Below, piece after piece: positions 22,363 to 34,998 of a stretch of DNA of 64,000 nucleotides. The position numbers and the translations under genes were made by a program. Each line of letters begins with the position of its first letter. Position 1 is the first letter of the stretch. Under the pieces are notes generated by a model. The model was not told the DNA's origin, made no database searches, and worked only from the letters and a program-made list of their open reading frames with translations. This DNA is from Cunninghamella blakesleeana (Eukaryota; Mucoromycota; Mucoromycetes; Mucorales; Cunninghamellaceae). Location of the stretch: positions 2,588,501-2,652,500 of the forward strand of contig JAFCIZ010000005.1 of assembly GCA_017871115.1 (NCBI GenBank), in the 5' to 3' direction.

Positions 22363-25300
22363 TTATGAATGGAGCTCTTGTTGATTTTGAGGTAAGCGTA
22401 ATGGAGAAGGAGAATATTCGGTTGGAGAAGTTGTATGGGTCATATTAGGTTGATGATGATGAGGATGAGGATGTTGTTGCCATTGCTGATGTGGTTGTTG
22501 TTGTGATGCATAATAATGCTGTTGCATATGAGTTGTTGTATTAGGAGAGGTAGGAGATGGATTATGATTATGTAAACTAGAATGACGTGTAGTGGCAATT
22601 GGACTTGGTACAAAATCAGAACTTGGATGGCGGTTAGGATAGGGTAAATACTGTTGTTGTGCATAAATGGAAGAAGTGGATATATTTGGTGGATGTGGGT
22701 GTGAATGCAGATGTTGTTGTTGTTGTGGTTGTTGTTGTGGTTGTTTAGTTGTAGTTGATAAATAATTAGAATCATCACGATTATCTGAAGTAGATATTCT
22801 TAAATCGGCTGTAGCAAGTCTTAAATCGGCTGTGGAGGAAGCACCACTAGTTGGATTCACTGCTTTTTTCTTCATTAATAGTTCCACACGCTTTAAGAAA
22901 TCTTTAGATGACATATCACCTTTTCCATCTTGAAAATCATTATCTTGAATAAATGGTTCTAAATCTTCAGGCACCTATAATAAACACATGTATTAATTTA
23001 TAAAAAAAAAGGGAGTAAAGAAAAATGAGTACATAAATATACTTTAATACAAGAATATGTGCAGGTTTATATGAATATTAAAAAATGTTAGTACTTTACC
23101 ATGCAAAATTCTTCATAAGATTCTAAAAGCATTTCCACGGAATTAATTGCCAAAAATGATTCATCTTTAAGAGGATCTTTAGAAGTTGTATATAAAATAT
23201 TAGGAGCAATCACACGAGCCAAATTTGGAATATCCATTTTACTACCAATATCTGACGTGACATGAGAAAAGAGAGCCACCCATCTAAAGAATAAGAACAT
23301 TACTTCCATGGTATCTCTATTACATCTTGGTAACATACAACAAGCCAAGTGAAGAACACGCTTTCGAATGGTTACATTGTCAATACGCTGAGAACAAATA
23401 AATAAACGATGTAATCTGAATGTTAAAAGAGGATCAGGTAATTCACGCAACCATTTTTTCAATAGAGCGGCAATTTGAACAGCATTTTCACTTGATAAAT
23501 CCACTTCATGAGGGTTTCTATCTAATTGATCTGTTACTTGTTTTAATCGTCTAATATTTCCATTTTTTCTAAAAATTCCTTCAATTGACATGTCCATCTG
23601 TCTTAAAGCGGTAATAGCATCATCCACAAACCCAGCAATTTTAATAGGTGAAGCACCAGCACCTAAATTCGACTCTACAGCTGTCTTTTCTGTCAATATT
23701 TCAATAGGTACACCAAAAGTACCTTCTTCTTTACCTTTTCCTTGTTTTTTAACAACACCTGGCTTTTTGAATGGAGTAAAGAATTTCCCCCAAATGGATG
23801 TCTTTTTTAATTGTATTAATTGAAGTAATTCATCATGCGTAAAGAATTCACGTACATAAGGTTCAATCTGTACTACGGCCACATAACGCATAATCATGTA
23901 TTGTAATGCTGATAGTTCAGATAAGTAAACACGTGGTTTTCCTGTAGTTGAGCTAATAACACATTTTGATACCATACCAGTTCCTAAAAATATAAATATT
24001 AATTATAATAATAATAATAAAATTAAGGATTAAAAAAACAACAAAAATAGATATTAAATAAAATAGAGTATAATATATTCTTACCAGGTACAAAGGGTGA
24101 ATTCGGGTCTGAAAGTGGCTGTTTAATAGCATTACTCTTTTGTTGCATAAATTGTTTACTAACCATTGGCACATCATCTAACCCAACACTTACTCTTCGT
24201 TCATGCTGAGGTGTTGATGGCTGCTCTTGATCAAATTGGCTATTTTGAGATGTTTCTAAAGCTTGGTTTTGTGGTAAAGGTGGTAAATCTTTATGATGGT
24301 CCATACGTCGAAGTAAACTATCAAGTCGGGCTGGAGGACGGTTTGCTTTAGTACTTTCTGATGCTTGCTGTTGTTGTTGCTGTTGTTGTTGTGTAACATC
24401 TTGCCACTCATCTTCCTCTTCATTTGGTTGATCCTCTTCACTAATGGTTGGTTGATTCATGTTAACATTACCTAAAATTGTAGATCGTTTTGCTGTTTTA
24501 AAAGATCTAGATACTTTACGCTCTAATGATACGGCATTTTTAACATCAGTAATATGAGTTGGGAAATGACTAGTTTTTTCTTCTATAGTTGCACTAGGTA
24601 CTTGATGTTGTTTTTCAGATGTATGTATAACTCCATCTTTCACAATGTCTTTTATATATGGTTTAGTTTTGGATGAATATTCTACAGATGATAATTGTTG
24701 ATCTAAGAAAGTAAATGGAGAACAAACAAACAAGCAATAAATAAATAAACAAATATAGATCTGCTTTAATAATTTTTCATTCTTTTTTTTTTTACCCGAT
24801 ATCTGTAAAAGACTACAAAGTCTACTAAGAGCTACTCGTAATAAAAATGTATATTGAGATAACCGGGATACATATTGAAAGCGTCCAAAATCATTGTTGT
24901 TGTTATGTTGAGTGCATGACGTACAAAACAAAGATTGAGAACTAGCATGAAAAACAGCATTGGAAAAATCATTTGTAAGACCACGTTTACATTGGCAACA
25001 AAGGAAGCAAGACACGTGCCATCGATTTTCTGAATATTTAATACATTCATCTTCTATTGTTGTATGACAATATTGACAGATATCAGAATTAGTACTTGAT
25101 TTAAATAACCTTTGACTATCGCGACTATGACGTTCTTTTCCTGCCACTTCCATAAGTCTAGCTAGTAATCTAGATATAGCTATTGATGCATGTGTTTGAT
25201 ATTCCTATTTTTTCAATATAAAAAGAGATGTAGAAAAATAAGAATAAATTATAAATTCATACATAAAATCAAAACTCCGTTCGCTTAAAGTTTTTTATAC

Positions 25301-26035
25301 ATCTATCTTTATATATAACATACCATATCCAAAGCAGCCTTTAATGCGAGTCTAATTAATACTTTTAAATAATGTGCCAAACCAGTGACCAAGGAGATTA
25401 ATTCCTGAGTAATACCAAGTTTTTTCGAATCCATTTCATGTACTTTTGATAAGAGTGAAAAGAAGTTGATGATTTTTTTACATAACATTTTTGATTCTTT
25501 TGTATATTTAAATTCTACCAAATTAAAAAAAAAGGAAATCAGAACTTATTATCTTCGGTTTTCATCTCCGATTTAACACTATTCCTTAAAAAAAGAATAC
25601 AATATATATAGTTTACCTGTAAGTTGATTTTCAATTTGAATTTTACATAGTTCATCTATACCAGAAAACAACACTTCAACATGTACTAAAAATCGTTCTG
25701 ATAAACATATGCCCTCTATATATGCCCCATTTGATACATTTAATAGCATTTCAGATATACACATAGCAGATGATTCTAAATAAATAAATAAATAAATACA
25801 AAACAAACAAATAAATAAACATGTATTCAAAATAAAAAACATATTACTTTTCACTTCTTTATTATTACCTTCAAATGTTGATAAAACTTGCCATATACGA
25901 TAAACTTTGTTTTCCATTTCATGTTGTTGTTCTAACAATTTTGAGGTTGGTTGGTTATTATCTAAAAGAAGTAAAAAAAAAAGCATGTTTAATATTATTT
26001 ATAAATAATAAAGCTGACTTGATAAATGATTTATT

Positions 26036-26071
<36 letters not shown>

Positions 26072-26880
26072 GTTGTTGTGTTGTTATTATTATTTACTCT
26101 GATGAGAAATTATATTAGCTGGGCGAACCTTGACACTCCAAAACTATAAATGGAAAGTAAACACAATGAAAAAAAATATATATATATTTTTATATTATGT
26201 TAGAAAATAAAAACATCAGTTATGCCTAAATATATATATATATATATATATATAATTTTACCTTATGTATCATATAACATTCAGGATGCCAGTGTTCAAT
26301 AGAATCATTTTTATCAATTTCTACATATTGTTTCAAAATAGCCATTTCACAACCTGCACACATCACAGCAAATTGAGTTGAATAATGATAATGACAATAA
26401 ACTTTCCCTTCATGTTCATAATAAGAATCTTCAGGACCAAAAATAGTTGAACACGCACTACACATGAAATGATCGGTATGGTATTTTTGATCTAAAGCTA
26501 TGATATATGCACCCCTTAAAGGTTCTTGACAAGTTCCACATACTAAATCTAATCTTCTAAAATAATCACGTTCGCATAATGGTAACGTTTGTCCATCAGG
26601 TGTTTCAAAAGGAAAAAACATGGCTGCTACAGGTGCTTCACAATCCTATTATAATAATAAGGATATATAAGTAAATTGTGTATAATATTTATTTTTGCTA
26701 CGATTTTTCTTTTAATATTCTTTTATTTCATACCAAACAAGTAAAACACTCTGGATGAAAGGTGCCATCTAATGCCCTGACAAGTCGATCACCCAAAGGA
26801 TTATGACAACGAGAACAAGCTGGAATAACAGAAGTGACATTATTATTTTGTAGATTATTTATTGTTGAATATTCTGTCAT
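22363..26880 (-). CDS. LRG1: LIM-domain RhoGAP of the Lrg1 type
   Basis: GTPase-activating protein for Rho1-type GTPases; in yeast Lrg1 restrains Rho1 signalling to glucan synthase at growth sites. Ten exons (26880-26734, 26645-26262, 26143-26098, 25961-25869, 25775-25617, 25514-25324, 25204-24796, 24702-24085, 23983-23100, 22974-22363) sum to 1180 residues. LIM zinc fingers: CSRC...HPECFTC (from ~21), CGTC...HTDHFMCSAC, then CAGC...HWHPECYMIHKFWSV, a hallmark of Lrg1, and a further LIM at ~384-435 (CQYC...HVSCFLCCQC). The RhoGAP domain covers ~773-975 with the arginine finger in EGIFRKNGNIRRL and the block LKKWLRELPDPLLTF, plus NLARVIAPNIL. Regions between and after the domains are Gln/His-rich and variable, with a Ser/His/Gln C-terminal tail. 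All splice joins restore family sequence. Confidence 0.93.
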
Positions 26881-27240
26881 CTTTTTTTTCAAATAATATA
26901 TATATATATAATGAGAAAGAAAGAACGAGGGATGATGTTTTGAAGTTTAGAGAGAGTATGAGATGGTGAATGGAAAGAATAGTCTATTAAATTGGTGATG
27001 ATAAACTATTCTTCTATTTATGTATATATGTATATATATTCTATTTATTAATAATAATAATAATATTACAGTAATAAAAAAAAAAATAGAAGAGAGAGAA
27101 AGAAAGAAAGAAAAAGCAGTAAAGAAAGTAAAAGAATGGGAAAAAAAAATATAAATATAAATTAAATTTAAAAAAGGGAAGAGAGGTTAAAAAAAGATTT
27201 TTTTTTTCACTAGTTTTCCAAATTAAGATGCATCTGAGTG
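26881..27240. other. Intergenic, promoter side of LRG1
   Basis: GA-rich stretches (27090-27190, GAAAGAAAGAAAG) and a TATATA run near 26896-26910; 3' flank of the holo-ACP synthase gene at the far side. No gene seen. Confidence 0.65.
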
Positions 27241-27874
27241 TTAATCTTTTTTTTCGAGTACTACCTGCGCTATTGCATACTCTCCATCATGCGATAGACT
27301 AACATGAGAATTCTTGATTCCTAATTCTTTGCTATTTTCAATATGAAGCATTGGTTTTCCTATTAATGATAATAATAATAATAATAATATTATATAAGCT
27401 TTTTATTATGATATTATTCATGTTCAATTATTTTTATTTAAAAATAAATATACCTTTATGTTTATTTACTGTCACTTGTTTCCATTCCAATCGATATGTT
27501 GGATAAAGGGCTTTATAAGCTGCTTCTTTAATGCACCATCTAATAATAATAAATAAAAAAATAAAAAAATAAAAAAATTTATTTGATGATTATTTTTAAT
27601 GATCATTTATATATTTATATTTATATTCATATATTCATATATTCACGTATTCACATATTTATATTTATATATGCTAATATTGCCTGGACCCAAGATAAAG
27701 GAGTTGGCGTTGTTGTTGAACTGGATCTTGAAGATCCTTTGGATATTGATTAAAAAAGTTTTGATATTCTATTGGACTAAGTACACGACGAGCAAACCCT
27801 TCAATACCTCTTTTAGAGATTAGTGTTTTAATACGAGGTAAATGAATAATATCAACACCAATACCTAAGATCAT
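27241..27874 (-). CDS. PPT2: Holo-[acyl-carrier-protein] synthase (AcpS-type phosphopantetheinyl transferase)
   Basis: Transfers 4'-phosphopantetheine from CoA to a serine of acyl carrier protein; single-domain fungal members act on mitochondrial ACP. Three exons (27874-27684, 27539-27454, 27359-27241) give 131 residues, the normal AcpS size. Motifs: MILGIGVDIIHLPRI with the Mg-binding Asp, FARRVLSPIEYQNF, then SRWCIKEAAYKAL (the W..KEA motif) and SHVSLSHDGEYAIAQV near the C-terminus. The first intron has a GC-AG boundary (TCCAG|GCAATA), required to restore the SRWCIKEAAYKAL motif; no GT donor gives it. Start chosen at MILGIGVD, the conserved N-terminus, although the open frame extends upstream. 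No N-terminal targeting peptide is evident. Confidence 0.92.
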
Positions 27875-28110
27875 TTTTTTTAAAAAAAAAAATGTGTAAA
27901 AAAATAAGTAAACAAATAAAAAATTAAAACTGGCTTTTAAAACCATTTTTATTTTTAAAATTAAAGTTTTTTTTTAGAAATATTACATCGTTTAATTGTA
28001 ATTTAGTTTTTTGTTTTTGGTTATATTTTAATAATAGAAGTGAGCTACGCTAAATGATCAATATATTTATATATATATGTATGTATAAAATATACTTGAA
28101 AATAAAAATT

Positions 28111-28921
28111 TTATTTTTTATCGTTTTTTTCTTCATTATTATTTTGTTCCTGCTGCTGGTATAATAATCCAGACCTTGATGGTGAAGGTAAATTAGCAAT
28201 TCGACTATTAGGTGGTAGTTGATTATATAAAAAGGAGCGATTCATAGTATATGAAGGAGCCAATGATAACCCCGGACGCACTAGAAGAGATTGATTGGGA
28301 AGAAAAGATGGTTGGGGGATTCCCATTGCTGGCTGTAAAGGTGGAGGTGGAGGTGCAGTTATGGACGCAATAGTTAAAACAAGCTGAATAGCTAAATCAA
28401 AATTAATAGGAATATCAAATGGCTGTTGTTTTGATCCAGGAGGAGGAAGGATAGAAGAAGGTGGAGGAGTTGATGGATTTTTAGATTCCTGTTCTACATA
28501 AGCATTTGGAGAAACATCGGTAGTTACGTTTAAACTAAGTGATTTACTATGAGAGCTTTCGGTTGAAAGTTCTTTCCCAATATATTTTATAAAATCCCCT
28601 GCTGTTACTTTTGCTTTATCTTCTACATCAGCAACATTAGCGCTTTTCATTGAATTGTATAGTTCGTTACCACCAACATCGTCAATAATTTCCCTTGGTA
28701 ATAAGTATGTAAATTTTTCCCTAAAATCATAATAATAATAATAATAGATCAGTTCATCTTTATACTTTTATTTTTTGACAAACATCTGCAAATAAGCTTA
28801 TTACTTGTTGTAATTTTGCTTGGCAGCAGATTTAGCGTTACCAAAAGATTTTGATGTCTTTTGAACTAATAAGCTTGCTACATGCTATTTAATAATAATA
28901 ACACTATAGTTAGTAAAAAAA

Positions 28922-28956
<35 letters not shown>

Positions 28957-29803
28957 CCAGGTAAAAGATATATCAATACCTTGATACTTGTTATTAGAAC
29001 ACGACCAGCACGTTCATCAATAAGCTTTGTAAGGAATTTTCTTAATAATTTTTCGGTGTGATATTTTGGTGGTAGGTCTCCATAGATGCCTAAAATAAGT
29101 AATATAAATATAAACCAAATCAATTGAAAAAAAAAGAGCTAGTTATCATGTGCAAATAATATCCATTTTATACTGTTATTATAGTCATTATTTATCATTT
29201 ATTATTATATAAACTTATTACAAACTTGGAGAGTTTCAGTTTTTGAGTAAATATTAACGTCAATGGAATCAAGATTTCTCTTTTTAAGCAACAAGATAGT
29301 TGCAATACAACCCTATTCAAAATAATAATAGCAATAATAATATATCCAAAATATAATATAAAAATATAAATAATATACCTATATATATATAGAACCATTT
29401 ACTTACTACCAAATCCATATAGATCATTGGTGGAAATAATGTGAAGAAAGAAAAGGTTGTATTCAAACGTCCATACTCTTTAGGCTCGAAAGAGATTCCG
29501 ACGGTGAAGTTAAATCTAGTGCTATTAATTTTCGAATATGAAGTAGCAATACAAACATCAATATGAGAATCTCTTCTTAACTAGTTCAAAAAGCAAGTCA
29601 TGAGAGCAAAAATTAAAATGAATAAATAAATATACAGGCTATCTCATAATACTAAAAAAAAAATATTTGCTCCATACTCTTCGATCTGATCTACTACGGT
29701 CTGGTGATACTGAACGAGAATTTCGAGATCTTTCACGCTGTGATCTATAACTACTTGATTCTGGACGTTTTCTTGACGATCTTTCATTGGTATAAGATGT
29801 CAT
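28111..29803 (-). CDS. Unrecognised RS-rich protein
   Basis: Function not recognised. Six exons (29803-29678, 29580-29407, 29312-29222, 29089-28980, 28884-28805, 28720-28111) join in frame to 396 residues. Residues 1-44 are rich in Arg-Ser (RSQRERSRNSRSVSPDRSRS), as in splicing-related proteins. Residues ~45-215 look like a folded mixed alpha/beta region with RFNFTVGISFEPKEYGRLNT, SIDVNIYSKTETLQVCIYGD, KLLRKFLTKLIDERAGRVLI and KFTYLLPREIIDDVGG. The remainder is Ser/Pro-rich (PPPSSILPPPGSK, APPPPPLQP) and ends NNEEKNDKK. The YGRLNT and DERAGRVLI blocks faintly recall RNase PH-fold proteins, but order and spacing do not fit and I do not claim it. It is divergently arranged with the thioesterase gene. 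Confidence 0.7.
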
Positions 29804-30459
29804 TGCTAAAAACTCCCCTTATCTTTTTATATGAAAGCGGGTATATTTTAAATGAATGAATAAAGAAAAGTTAAAATAAAATGCCAGATAATGAAATTAA
29901 AAAATTTAAAAAAAATATCGGGTATTAAAATTTTCAATAGTCAAAAAAATAGACAATAAAATAAACTATATATACAAAGAAACATTCATTTACTATACTT
30001 CTTCGCATTTCTATATTTATTACTTTTTATATAAGGTAATAATTATGATTTTCTTTATTTTTTTATTTATGAAAAAACAATGTATTTATCGGATCTATCT
30101 ACTCAGACAGTTAACTTAAATAGGAAAGTGTCATTTTAACTCCACTTTTTTTATTATTATTTCTGTTGACCTTGTATTAGAATCAACTTCTATTCCACAA
30201 TGTATAATAATAATACCTGTTTTCTTTAACTTGATTTAATTTAATTAATCGGACCACCATTTTAGTATTTGATGTAATCTTTTATTAATAATACTGTTAT
30301 ATGCAGCAGGATTTGGCCTTAGTAATGTTGAATTATATAACCCATATTATAATTTTAAAATCCCGCGCACGTTTCTTCCCCACTTCAATTTAAATCAAAA
30401 GTGGAAAAATTTATTTTTTATCTTTCTGTTTTTCTTTTTTATTATTTTTAAAATAAAAT
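29804..30459. other. Divergent promoter region
   Basis: Spacer between the RS-rich gene (minus) and the thioesterase gene (plus). The plus side has the only GC-richer patch, CCCGCGCACG at 30361-30370, about 90 bases before the thioesterase start, and a CTTTTTT-rich leader. No gene seen. Confidence 0.6.
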
Positions 30460-32022
30460 ATGCCAAGCTCTATCTTTCCTGCAGTAATATCTTTCTCTAG
30501 TCAAAAGGACTTTGAACGTTTACAAATTGATGACTCTGTTGATTATGGAGAATATTTAGCCAAGTCTGTTGATGTCCAAGAAATAGATGTCGATTTATAT
30601 ATGAGCCAAATGCTTTATATTCCACTTGGAGGTCGAGTAAGTTTATCATGATTTATATTTAACTATATATATATATATATATATTATTCTTATTTATACG
30701 GTAAACTAATATATATATATATATATATATATTATTATTATTATTATCATTTTAGGGTGTTTTTGGTGGTCAAGTAATATTTTTATATTTTTATATTTTA
30801 TTTAAAATATACAATTATCACTTGATATTAATATATATATATATATATATAATTGATATAGATTGTAGCTCAAGCTTTAAGTGCAGCTTTTAAAACAGTT
30901 GGGAAAACCTTCCAAGTTCATGTAAGTTTAGAGACTAACTACACACACACGCATATATATATATGCGATATTTATTTTATTTTATTTTATTTACTAATAT
31001 GTGACATTAATGATTGACTAATATGTAATACTCAATTTCCTTATTAGTCTTTACATAGTTATTTTATCCTTCCTGGTGATGTTTCTACTCCTGTATTATA
31101 TGATGTATTTCGTTTAAGAGACGGAAGATCATTTGCTACTCGATTTATTCGTGCAAAGCAAAAAGGAAAGGCTATTTTTATCTGTAGTTGCAGTTTTACC
31201 AAAGATTATGAAGAACCAGCTATAAACCATCAAACAAAATTGCCTAAAGTACCTGAACCGGAAACTTTACCAAGGTAAGTTTATATATATATATGGATAT
31301 GTCATTATTATACATGTATCGATATTATATTATATTATATTATATTTATATACATATATTTTTATACAGTGCCGAAGATAAAATGGCTGAAATACTTGCA
31401 TCCAAAGATAATTTATCACCTAAATATCGTGAATATCTCCAAAAACAAGCAGACGAAGATAGACCTGTTGACTATCGTGAAATCAACCCAAACCAAATAA
31501 CAGATGATGACCCATGGTTTACTAGTGGAGACGCTCAAAGTCGTCGTGCTAGATGGTTCCGTACACGTGGTAAATTAAATGATGATCCAAGACTTCATGC
31601 ATGTGTTATTGCTTATATGAGTGACAGTGCTTTCCTTATAACAGCAGCTCAAGCTTCCGGTATTAAACGTCGCGGTTTTGGCATGGTAGCAAGTATTGAT
31701 CACTCAATTTATTTCCATAAATTTGGTCGCGCTGATGAATGGTAAAAACAAAGATAAATAAAGGAAAAAGATATAACAAATGACATATACATATAAGATA
31801 ATATATGATATTGAATGGTATATTTATATTAGGCTTCTTTATGATATGTTTTCACCACAAGCTGGCGAAGGAAGAGGTCTCACTTTTGGAAGAATATACA
31901 CAAAAAGTGGTGAATTAATTGCAACAACATCTCAAGAAGGTTTAATTCGATTAACAAAGGCAGAACAACAAAAAGTCAAAGATCAGCTTGAAGCAAATAA
32001 AAAATTGAATTCTAAACTTTAA
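30460..32022 (+). CDS. TES1: Peroxisomal acyl-CoA thioesterase (TesB/ACOT8 family)
   Basis: Hydrolyses acyl-CoA to free acid and CoA in support of beta-oxidation. Six exons (30460-30636, 30756-30773, 30862-30921, 31048-31274, 31370-31741, 31833-32022) give 347 residues, usual for the double hot-dog family. Motifs: GGRGVFGGQIVAQAL assembled across an 18-base microexon, LHSYFILPGD, RDGRSFATRFIRAKQ, DPRLHACVIAYMSDS, DHSIYFHKFGRADEWLLYDM and GRGLTFGRIYTKSGELIATT. The protein ends NSKL, giving the canonical type 1 peroxisomal targeting signal SKL. Introns are short with TA runs. Pex11, another peroxisomal gene, lies 6 kb downstream, probably by chance. Confidence 0.95.
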
Positions 32023-33581
32023 TTATTTGTATAAAATACTATCATTCACCCCTACCATCTCTACATAAAAGTATAGAAATAAAGAGAGATTATATATAAA
32101 GTCATAAAAGAGTACTATTTGGAATATAGACCATAGTATAGCTTAAATTATTATATTATATAAAATAAAGACATTCTATAATACTTAATTTTATTTTCTT
32201 CTGCTACTTGTTTGAATTTATTTTTTACATTATATCGAAAAATTTGATATGAATAAACCACTTTCCATTATTTATGTTTTTTTGTGTGATCATATTAAAC
32301 ATATGGGACTATTATTATGATTAGTATCACATGGATATAATTTTATGTTTAGTTTTTTATTTCATTTTTCTCAATATTTTATTACTTCAATCCATTTTGA
32401 ACGATTTTTTTTGAAATATATAAATATATATAAAATATATACAATTCAATTAACCGAGTAAACATAATAATAAACCAAAACATATTTAACAGCTTATGAT
32501 ACATGCAATAATAATGATAGAGAAAACATATTAAAATATATGCTTTCAATAAAGAATTTTTTAAAAAATTAAAAAAAGAAAAACTAATTGAATATAATAA
32601 AAATTGAGCATATATGTAGAATGTAAGAAGTTTTTGGATATAGCAACCGGATAAAACCTTTGATAATTTTATTGTTTTTTACGAAATAAAGGTTTTTAGC
32701 ATATTTTATATTTAAAATTATGAATATCAAAATGACTTTTTTATATATTTAAATATTTATGGTAGTTACTTACATTACTTTTCCCTACTCTCTATATACA
32801 TTTCATAAATTTTTTAACTTTTTTTTTTTTCAAATATAAATAGAACCAATTCTTTTCTCTTTCTTTCTTTTAAATTGTAAATTTTTATACTAAATCATTA
32901 CTTGTTAAATAATTATTAAATCTGGCAACTTTATAAAACAAACTTTATAATTTTATCTCATTTAGTTTTATTTTATCCTATATTTTTATATTATTTACTT
33001 TGATATTTTTAAATAACTCTGATTCAAGTTACTTAAAATTTTCTTTTTTTATTTTGCGGTTATTAAAATCTTTAATCCTGAAATTATATTGCACTTGAAT
33101 TTTTTATTTCTTTGATAAACATTTACATTATCAAAAATATAATATTATGTTTTTAATATTGGTCTACAAACTTATGCGTTGGATATAATGAATAAAATTC
33201 GGGTAATTGAGATTTTATTTAATTCATGGATTTTTAATTATTCCAATTATTATTTAATTGTTAAAATTATAAAGACTATATCATTTGATATATACAGTTA
33301 TAAAATATAAACATATTTTAAAAAAGCATTAATATTTAGTTCTATTAGAAATTATTTTTTGTTATAAGATCATATATCTTTATACTAAGCCGTTCTACTT
33401 ATAAAACAGAAACTTATGTTCACTAGAATTGTATTATTCATATCAAATATTACTTATAATACTCATTCCTCATTTCAAAAAAACAAAAACCATAAATTCA
33501 AACATCATCAACATAATAAACCAAAATGCAATTTAATTGGCTATGTTTCAGTTATCAAAATCGTAAAAAATGCAAAAGATT
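32023..33581. other. Gene-poor interval of 1.6 kb
   Basis: AT-rich 3' flank of the thioesterase gene leading to the 3' side of the tRNA gene. Runs of T at 33550-33570 on the minus-strand reading (TTTTGCATTTTTTACG) can serve as the RNA polymerase III terminator. No protein gene supported. Confidence 0.6.
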
Positions 33582-33653
33582 GGCCTCCGCAGGGATTTGA
33601 ACCCTGGACCTCACGCACCCAAAGCGTGAATGATACCACTACACCACAAAGGC
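33582..33653 (-). tRNA. tRNA-Pro (anticodon TGG)
   Basis: A 72-nt cloverleaf on the minus strand without intron. Acceptor GCCTTTG pairs with CGGAGGC (two G-U pairs), discriminator base C as usual for eukaryotic tRNA-Pro. Anticodon arm CACGC-TTTGGGT-GCGTG places TGG at 34-36. T arm CAGGG-TTCAAAT-CCCTG holds the internal B box GGTTCAAATCC; the A box is TGGTGTAGTGG. Followed on its strand by T runs that can terminate RNA polymerase III. It reads CCA and, by wobble, other proline codons. Confidence 0.97.
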
Positions 33654-34998
33654 CACTGTATGAAAATCAGAAATTAAAAAATATCTTGAAAGAATATACT
33701 AGTATATTTTAAGCAAATTTAACATTTTTCATTGACTATTATTATAAAAAATATAAGATATTTAAGAGTATTGAATATCTATCGAGTGGTAACTGAAAAA
33801 AATTGGATTAAAAAGTGATAGCTAAAAAAATTTTTTTATAAATTCTGGGTTTAAATAGTAATTTTCAAATTCAAGTAGGGATAACAATAAAAACCCAAAA
33901 ACTTTTTACCTGCTTTTTCTTTATTTATAAAATTTTTCGTTGTTAAATTTGTTATTATATTTTAAGTTTTCGTTAGGTGAAGAAAGAACAAAATAAAAAA
34001 GCTAGACTTACATACCATTCATTTCGAAAAAAATATTGACTTTTTAGGAAATGGGCGGTCTAAAAAAAATTAAGTTCAATACATATTTATGTAAAAAGGT
34101 AGAAAATGAGAAAGTGATTTAGATGAATATTAAAATAAAAGCATATTCGAGTTTATTTAATTGTAAGCAATGAGCATTATTGAGCTCTTTCTATGTTGAT
34201 GTTGATAATTTTTAATTGTTATTGTTCAAATAGATTTTCAATAAACTTTTTTAATATATTAATATATTTCAATTGTATTTTAAAATACACTGATTCATTA
34301 ATAAATTATCTCTTTTATGTTCTAACGATTATAGTATAATAATAACATATTAACGATAATTGGCTGAAAGGTAGCTTTATAAATAAAATAAAAGAAAAAA
34401 AATGACAAGAAAATTACCAAGTATAGAACTATCAATTGTGTGTAACTTGTATATTTTCTTGATGATTTTGAGAATGGTCAATTTTTTTAATAAAAAAGGG
34501 TAAATTTATTAAATTAATATTACAATATTTTATCAGTATATTTTAAAAATAACCAATACTAGTGTATCAATCTGATTGACGATCAATACAAAAGTTTTTC
34601 ATTCGAGTAAGTAAAATAATCAAGGGGAATCAAAAATATTTAACTATAATAAAAAAGGCATACAAAAAATACCAATCTTTTTTATTTTTATTATTTAAAA
34701 ATAAAATAACCAAAAATATATAAAGAGGTATTTTTTCTTTTATGATGTTCTTTTTTCTTTTTTTCTTCTGTAAATAAACAGTAGTCTTATAGAAGATAGG
34801 GTAATAATGATCGTTTTTTAATAAACCATTTTTGATTTTCCGAAAAAAAGTAACCAAATTTAGCTTTAAAAAAATTCAACCAGCGTTTTATTTTTTTTTT
34901 TTTTTTCGTTCTTTTCCTTTCTTTTTCCTTTCCTTTCTCTTTTTTTTTTATAATCATAGACATATCCTTTCTTCTTTTCCTCCTTTCCTTTTTGACTC
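33654..34998. other. Gene-poor interval of 1.3 kb
   Basis: AT-rich, no supported gene; ends in a long pyrimidine tract (34890-34985, TTTTCCTTTCC-type) that precedes the TM9 start codon and is likely its promoter or leader. Confidence 0.6.

Noticed and set aside
28111..29803. RNase PH-fold exosome subunit
   Set aside because: YGRLNT and DERAGRVLI are faintly similar, but motif order and spacing do not fit.
33416..33712. 98-codon plus-strand frame
   Set aside because: Reads through the antisense of the tRNA-Pro gene; no protein signature.
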